Under the pieces are notes generated by a model, which ran no database searches, had not been told where the DNA came from, and saw nothing but the letters and a program-made list of their open reading frames with translations. Shown here piece by piece: positions 6,956 through 10,718 of a DNA stretch of 10,718 nt. Every line of letters starts with the position of its first letter. The first letter of the stretch is position 1. Origin of the DNA: Larix sibirica (lineage: Eukaryota; Streptophyta; Pinopsida; Pinales; Pinaceae); the NCBI GenBank assembly GCA_004151065.3, contig NWUY0303889129.1:1-10718 (forward strand), written 5' to 3'. A program made the position numbers and the translations under genes.

Positions 6956-7102
6956 ATGGATCAATTACCTGCTAAAGACAAAGCCCTTTCTGCAGCTCAA
7001 ATCAGCAGTCACAATGGAGAGATTGCACTACCATCAGAAGCAACAAGAATCGCTGCGGATCAGGAAGCTCCTAGGTCATCAAGACGGAACATTGCTGTAT
7101 GA
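6956..7102 (+). other. 48-codon ORF of unknown status
   Basis: From ATG 6956 (context ACCATGG, close to the plant optimum) to TGA 7100-7102 the frame encodes MDQLPAKDKALSAAQISSHN and a polar C-terminal part rich in Ala, Arg and Ser. I do not recognise it. It lies divergently from the SNF4-like exon, about 190 bases from the TATA box of that gene. It has higher GC and fewer A/T runs than the sequence to its right. It could be a first exon, a small protein, part of the gene's upstream region, or chance; no TATA box or splice site clearly belongs to it. Confidence 0.2.
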
Positions 7103-7674
7103 AAAGCCAATCGAGGACGATAACTGGAGGAACAAAAGAGAAAATGTAACATATTTTGTATTTATAACTTTCAACTAAAGGGACGAGGATAAACATCGTT
7201 TATCACGAGATTTCATGTTGACGATATTTGGTTCCAACTATTGCAATGGCATTGGTTTTTAGGAGAACCTCTATTTTTTGTGAATGAGGTGGTGGCATTG
7301 GTTTTTAGGAGAACCTTTATTCTTTTCTAAATGAGGTAATGTTGAAATTTTATACTTAATTTGAATATTTTTAAGTATTTTAAAAGTTTTTCATTTATGG
7401 TGGTGGAAAGCAAACTATCTTACATCATATAACTTAAAGATTAGAAAACTATTATTTATCATTTTCACCTTATAAAATAATAGAATTCTTATTAATGATT
7501 TATGGGTTAAAAGACAACATGCCCATTTTTTTCTCTTTATAGGATACTCTACAATCCAAATATTTTATTTAAAGCCATAAGAATCCAAGTTATGGGGAGA
7601 AAGCCATAAAAGAGGTGTGATTTCATGAATGCCTTATGATACACAAGGTGAAAATCAATCTCTTTGGGAAAAAA
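7103..7674. other. AT-rich intergenic DNA
   Basis: This stretch is strongly AT-rich, especially 7330-7560, with long T runs. It has no coding signal on either strand. It contains a short perfect inverted repeat (GATAAAC, ATC, GTTTATC) at 7188-7204 and the 46-bp duplication listed separately. It separates the host-gene upstream region from the L1 element; the left border of the L1 is not sharp. Confidence 0.6.
7247..7338. repeat. 46-bp tandem duplication
   Basis: Units 7247-7292 and 7293-7338 both begin TGGCATTGGTTTTTAGGAGA, share the following ACCT and end in ATGAGGT, with several substitutions and a one-base length difference near the right end. It is a direct duplication with two copies only. 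It does not border an obvious transposon, so slippage or unequal exchange is the simplest origin. Confidence 0.9.
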
Positions 7675-7892
7675 AATTGGTTGCGTGGAGAACCGGAGTC
7701 TGGCAACAGATTTGACCTCGGCACTGCTCCCTGCGAAGACCGAATCCAACACTAGTTGTGTGCAATAGAAGGAATATGATCGGATCATAGGGGCCCTTTT
7801 ACCTCTACTCTTACAGCGGCGTTGGGAACAGAGCATTCCAGAGCTTGGACAAAAGAAAGAGGTGGAGGCCGAGTGAGTAATCGAGAGCAGCC
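7675..7892 (+). promoter_or_regulatory. presumed L1 5' UTR
   Basis: About 220 bases with clearly higher GC than the AT-rich DNA before it lead directly to the ORF1 ATG. Full-length L1 elements carry an internal promoter here (family knowledge). No specific motif can be named. A minus-strand ORF of 126 codons (7929-7549) crosses the region but shows no domain. Confidence 0.4.
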
Positions 7893-9189
7893 ATGGCCCC
7901 GGGGGGAGGACCGGATCCTCCTCCACCACCGATTCCTCCGGAGCTCGTAGCCTTCAAGAGACTAATCAAATCCTAAGGAAAGTGACCAATTTCAAAGATT
8001 CAACATAAATTTGTAAAAAAATTAGATGGGATTCCTACTGTGGCGGTTCCGGCTGAACGACCTTGCATATCAGCTTTAAATCTTACAAAGAGAGGCCTCA
8101 TCGGTCATTTCATTGGACTATGGCCATATCCAAAAGCTATAGAATCATGGGTGCAACAGAACTGGAAACCGCTTATCTTTGAATACATCAAAAGCTACCT
8201 AGTAGGCAAGGTATATTTCGTATTCATCTTTGAGAGCACTGCGGATCAGGATCTCATCTTCTAGAATGGGCCCTCTTTTATGGGACCACAAGGATTGTAC
8301 TTGAACAAATGGACTCCAGATTTTGACCTTACCCAGGATATTCCCTCGGTGGTCCCTGTCTGGGTCAGGCTCCCACATCTCCCACTCCATTGCTGGAATC
8401 CAGAATCACTTGAAGCCATAGGGAACACCCTGGGACGGTATATAGATAAAGCTGGATAAAAAGATCAATACACCTGTGTACGAATATGTGTGGAAGTGGA
8501 TTCTCGAAGTAGGACTACCAGAAGCTATAAATCTAACCATATTAGACTGGTCTCATGTACAGGAGCTAGACTACGAACATATCCCTTTTAAATACAGGCA
8601 TTGTCGTGAATACGACCACTTCGCTCACCATTGCAAAAAAAAACTAGAGAAAGAAACAAAAATACAAAGAAGATCACTGGAAACAAGTCCAGAAACAAGC
8701 ATCGATAAAATCTACCTCCAAGACAAAAGGGAAAGGGAAGCCATCTAGGACATCGAATCCACCAACAAACAAAGGTCAACAGGAAAATGCTCACCCTAGG
8801 GTAGAAGCTTCACAAAATCAATTTGAATCCCTAAGCACATCGGACGAGCAGACTACATCTGAAGAGAAGGAAGAGGGAGAGATACAAGTAGAGGCGAGGA
8901 AAAACAACCGATGCCACAGAAAGAGGTTACCTCTTCACCCTCGTATGCTGAAATGAAAAAAATAAATCCCATAGAAGCAATCTCATCCTCAAAATAAGAC
9001 TTCTCAGAGAGACCCTCGAAGAAAGCAGGGAGGAAATCAAACAAAGAAATAAGAGAGGAGGAGGCTGAAAGACATAAAATGCAAGGAAGCCAAGGAACCA
9101 TGGACATGGCCTATGGCAGAAACACTAGATACAGGACCCCTAACCACCTTCAACTAGCAAGTAATGAACTTGGTCTCTTGGAACTGTAG
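7893..9189 (+). pseudogene. L1 ORF1 (DUF4283 + CCHC knuckle)
   Basis: The start ATG 7893 opens MAPGGGPDPPPPPIPPELVA, a Pro-rich head in the same frame as the domain that follows. Stops at 7974 and 7983 and one at about 8262 interrupt this frame. The DUF4283 region includes LNLTKRGLIGHFIGLWPYPK, GPQGLYLNKWTPDFD, PVWVRLPHLPLHCWNPESLE and IGNTLGRYIDKA. After a stop and a frameshift near 8490 come EVGLPEAINLTI and the knuckle region FKYRHCREYDHFAHHCKKK, in which the first Cys is Tyr. A second shift near 8715 leads into a polar tail with VEASQNQFESLS and acidic and basic runs. In the last frame from 8953 the coding pattern goes on (KKAGRKSNKEIREEEAERHK) to TAG 9187, overlapping the ORF2 start by 26 bases. 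ORF1 would bind the LINE RNA as a chaperone. Confidence 0.85.
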
Positions 9190-10480
9190 AGGATTGGGGA
9201 ATCCTTCGAAATCGGACGAGTTCAAGATCTCCTCAAGATTGAAACAACAGATATCCTTATGCTCCAAGAGACCAAAATAGAAGAGGAAGCTCTCCTCTCT
9301 ATTAGCAGATCCAAATGGAAGAAGAACGCAGGTATGGCAGTAAGCGCAAGAGGGTCCTCTAGAGGGCTCGCTACTTTATGGTCCAAAGAAAAGTTCATCC
9401 TGGAAAACTCTTTTGCAACACAGAACTGGATCTTTACTGAGCTTCACCATATTCCAACCAAGATCACCTTTTCTCTCTTCAATTTATACGTACCTGTCCA
9501 ACATTCTGAGAAAAAATACTATTGGAAAACTCTAGCAGACTTCCTGGAAATCTACACACCCTCGAACATTATATTGGTGGGGGATCTCAATATAATTATG
9601 ATCCCAAAGGAAAAAAGGGGGAAATACCTGCAGAGATCCCATGCTACATCTGGTTGAAGATTTGATACAATAATGGGATCTAGTGGACATCAAACCTAAG
9701 AAAGGTAAATATACCTAGACTAATAATCAGACAGGATCCCAACATATTTCAACTTGGCTCGATCGATTCCTAATTTGGAGTACCCTCCTCCTTGAAAAGA
9801 AACTTATCCTCTCTAAAATAATTCCTAAGCTAGCATTAGATCACAAGCCAATCCTCTTGCATCTGAATGATGAGGAGGATCTAGGACCAATCCCGTTCAG
9901 ATTTATCCCACTCCGGATCAAGTAGGATGGATTCATGGAACAGGTGACCAAAGCCTAGGACATTCCCATCACAGGTTCCCTGAGTTTTTTTGGGGAGCAG
10001 AAATTAAAAAATACAAAATATTCCCTAAAAAAGTGGACCAAGAAACTGATAAAGGAGCCATTGGCTGAGAGAAAAGAAGCTATTCGGGAGCTGTCAATGA
10101 TCCAGACAGAGATGGATGACTAGGATATCTCTCCCACTAATATAATCAAGGAAAAACATGCTCAAGCGAATGTCTACAGAACGCTCCACCTAGAGGAAGA
10201 GTTATGGAGATTGAAATCTTGCAGCCTGTGGCTACAGGCAGGTGACCACAATACATCTTTCTTCCATAGACAAGCTAGAGCCAAACAAAATCAAAATCAC
10301 ATCTCAGAGGTTGCCTTGGCAAATGGAGAAAATATCAAAGGATTTGATAATATTAAAAGGGCTGCAGAAAAGCATTATTGCGAACTATTTAAGGAGGACG
10401 GTTACCAGGATGAGGATATCACGATGGATTTCCTTACTCACATTCCCAAGGTCATCACCAATGCTGAAATTAATTGCTAT
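9164..10480 (+). pseudogene. L1 ORF2, endonuclease domain and linker
   Basis: ORF2 begins at ATG 9164 with MNLVSWNCRGLGNPSKS, the standard endonuclease start carrying the catalytic Asn. An indel near 9212 moves to a second frame with LMLQETKIE (catalytic Glu at 9268), LFNLYVP and VGDLNIIM (Asp 9583 and Asn 9589). A stop at 9655 and a shift return it to the first frame by about 9683, where GKYT is followed by a stop in place of Trp, then STWLDRF and ALDHKPILLHL (the SDH-type Asp-His, with Ser replaced by Leu). The linker is readable through LWRLKSCSLWLQAGDHNTSF, FHRQARAKQNQNHISEV and ALANGENIKGFDNI, as in plant L1 proteins. Further stops lie near 9922, 9956 and 10121. It would nick the target DNA. 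Confidence 0.88.
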
Positions 10481-10482
10481 TA

Positions 10483-10718
10483 AATCCTTTTACTGAAGAA
10501 GAGATAGTTAATGTGATCTGGAACATGGATCTGGATAACGCACCCGGGCCAGATTGGTTCTCAATTCACTTTTTTAGAGCATGTTGGTCCATTATCAAAA
10601 CAGACCTCATTCGAATGATCAAAGGTTTCCATAAAAAAGATAAGATCGGAGGTAACACAAACTCCATGTTCCTTACATTGATCCCAAAAGATGTGAATCC
10701 AGGGTCCTTCGATAGATA
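10483..10718 (+). pseudogene. L1 ORF2, start of non-LTR reverse transcriptase
   Basis: After one more frame change at about 10480, an open frame reads NPFTEEEIVNVIWNMDLDNA and then PGPDWFSIHFFRACW, the first RT block (the A/S-PGPDGF motif, Gly here replaced by Trp). It continues to FLTLIPKDVNPGSFDR, which matches the LIPK block that precedes the R-P-ISL-N motif in plant L1. The window ends before the catalytic FADD, so activity cannot be judged directly, but the upstream breaks rule out a complete ORF2. Confidence 0.9.

Larger units (their letters stand above)
7675..10718 (+). mobile_element. L1-type LINE, degenerate, cut by window end
   Basis: A GC-richer leader (about 7675-7892) is followed by ORF1 with DUF4283 and a zinc knuckle, then ORF2 with an apurinic-type endonuclease and the start of a non-LTR reverse transcriptase. 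This is the arrangement of plant L1 elements. The right part of the RT, the C-terminal zinc region, the poly(A) tail and the target duplication lie beyond 10718. Multiple stops and frameshifts show that it is dead, but it reaches its 5' end, so it was not the common 5'-truncated kind. The left border is placed where AT-rich DNA gives way to the GC-richer leader and may be wrong by tens of bases or more. Confidence 0.85.

Noticed and set aside
7549-7929. 126-codon ORF on the minus strand
   Set aside because: It crosses the L1 leader and ORF1 head in antisense and AT-rich flanking DNA; it has no domain, and its composition changes abruptly along its length.
7052-8250. A 13-base string CTGCGGATCAGGA shared by the 48-codon ORF and L1 ORF1
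   Set aside because: The similarity does not extend beyond the shared string, so it is most simply chance.
8588-9107. Minus-strand ORFs opposite L1 ORF1
   Set aside because: They are hydrophobic shadows of the purine-rich ORF1 tail, and the plus strand has the zinc knuckle and L1-like motifs.
10242-10496. Second ORF overlapping the L1 linker
   Set aside because: The frame used by 10211-10483 carries the L1 GDHNTSFFH-type motif; this one is its out-of-frame shadow.

Overview
This is nuclear DNA of a land plant, most likely a gymnosperm. It is dominated by decayed retrotransposons, contains plant Tat-type Ty3/gypsy, Ty1/copia and L1 families, and has what looks like the first coding exon of a plant-specific SnRK1 subunit gene. 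The conifer assignment is inference: the element proteins resemble those I associate with conifers, and a first intron filled with retroelements would fit. Nothing suggests a prokaryotic or organellar origin.

Layout. (1) Positions ~246-2965, plus strand: a degenerate Ty3/gypsy element in the order gag tail, protease, archaeal-type RNase H, reverse transcriptase, integrase. It has stops, frameshifts and an internal deletion near 2637, and breaks off inside the integrase before the catalytic Glu. (2) Positions ~2966-5844, minus strand: a Ty1/copia element with one LTR (4761-5844), a degenerate initiator-Met tRNA primer site, gag with zinc knuckle, protease, and the start of integrase. Gag through GAG-pre-integrase stays in one frame, broken almost only by stops. 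It also breaks off in integrase, so two unrelated elements meet tail to tail, integrase to integrase. (3) Positions 5845-6476: mostly unassigned sequence with a tRNA-like (possible SINE) block at ~6211-6350. (4) Positions 6477-6770, minus strand: a host-gene 5' end with TATA box, short 5' UTR holding an upstream ORF and telo-box-like motifs, an ATG at 6616, a 46-codon exon with the N-terminal signature of the KIN-beta-gamma (SNF4-like) carbohydrate-binding module, and a splice donor at 6476. (5) Positions 6771-7674: intergenic DNA with a 48-codon ORF of unknown status, a 46-bp tandem duplication and AT-rich sequence. (6) Positions ~7675-10718, plus strand: an L1-type LINE with 5' UTR, ORF1 (DUF4283 plus zinc knuckle), and ORF2 (endonuclease, then the start of reverse transcriptase), cut off by the window end.

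Interpretation. If the exon belongs to a working gene, everything below 6476 would lie in its first intron, so the gypsy and copia relics would be intronic, and the L1 would sit about 1 kb upstream of the promoter pointing away from it. If no later exons lie beyond position 1, it is instead a promoter-plus-exon fragment or pseudogene. I found no evidence of a new type of biological system. The items most worth checking are the host exon, the integrase-integrase junction and the tRNA-like repeat.
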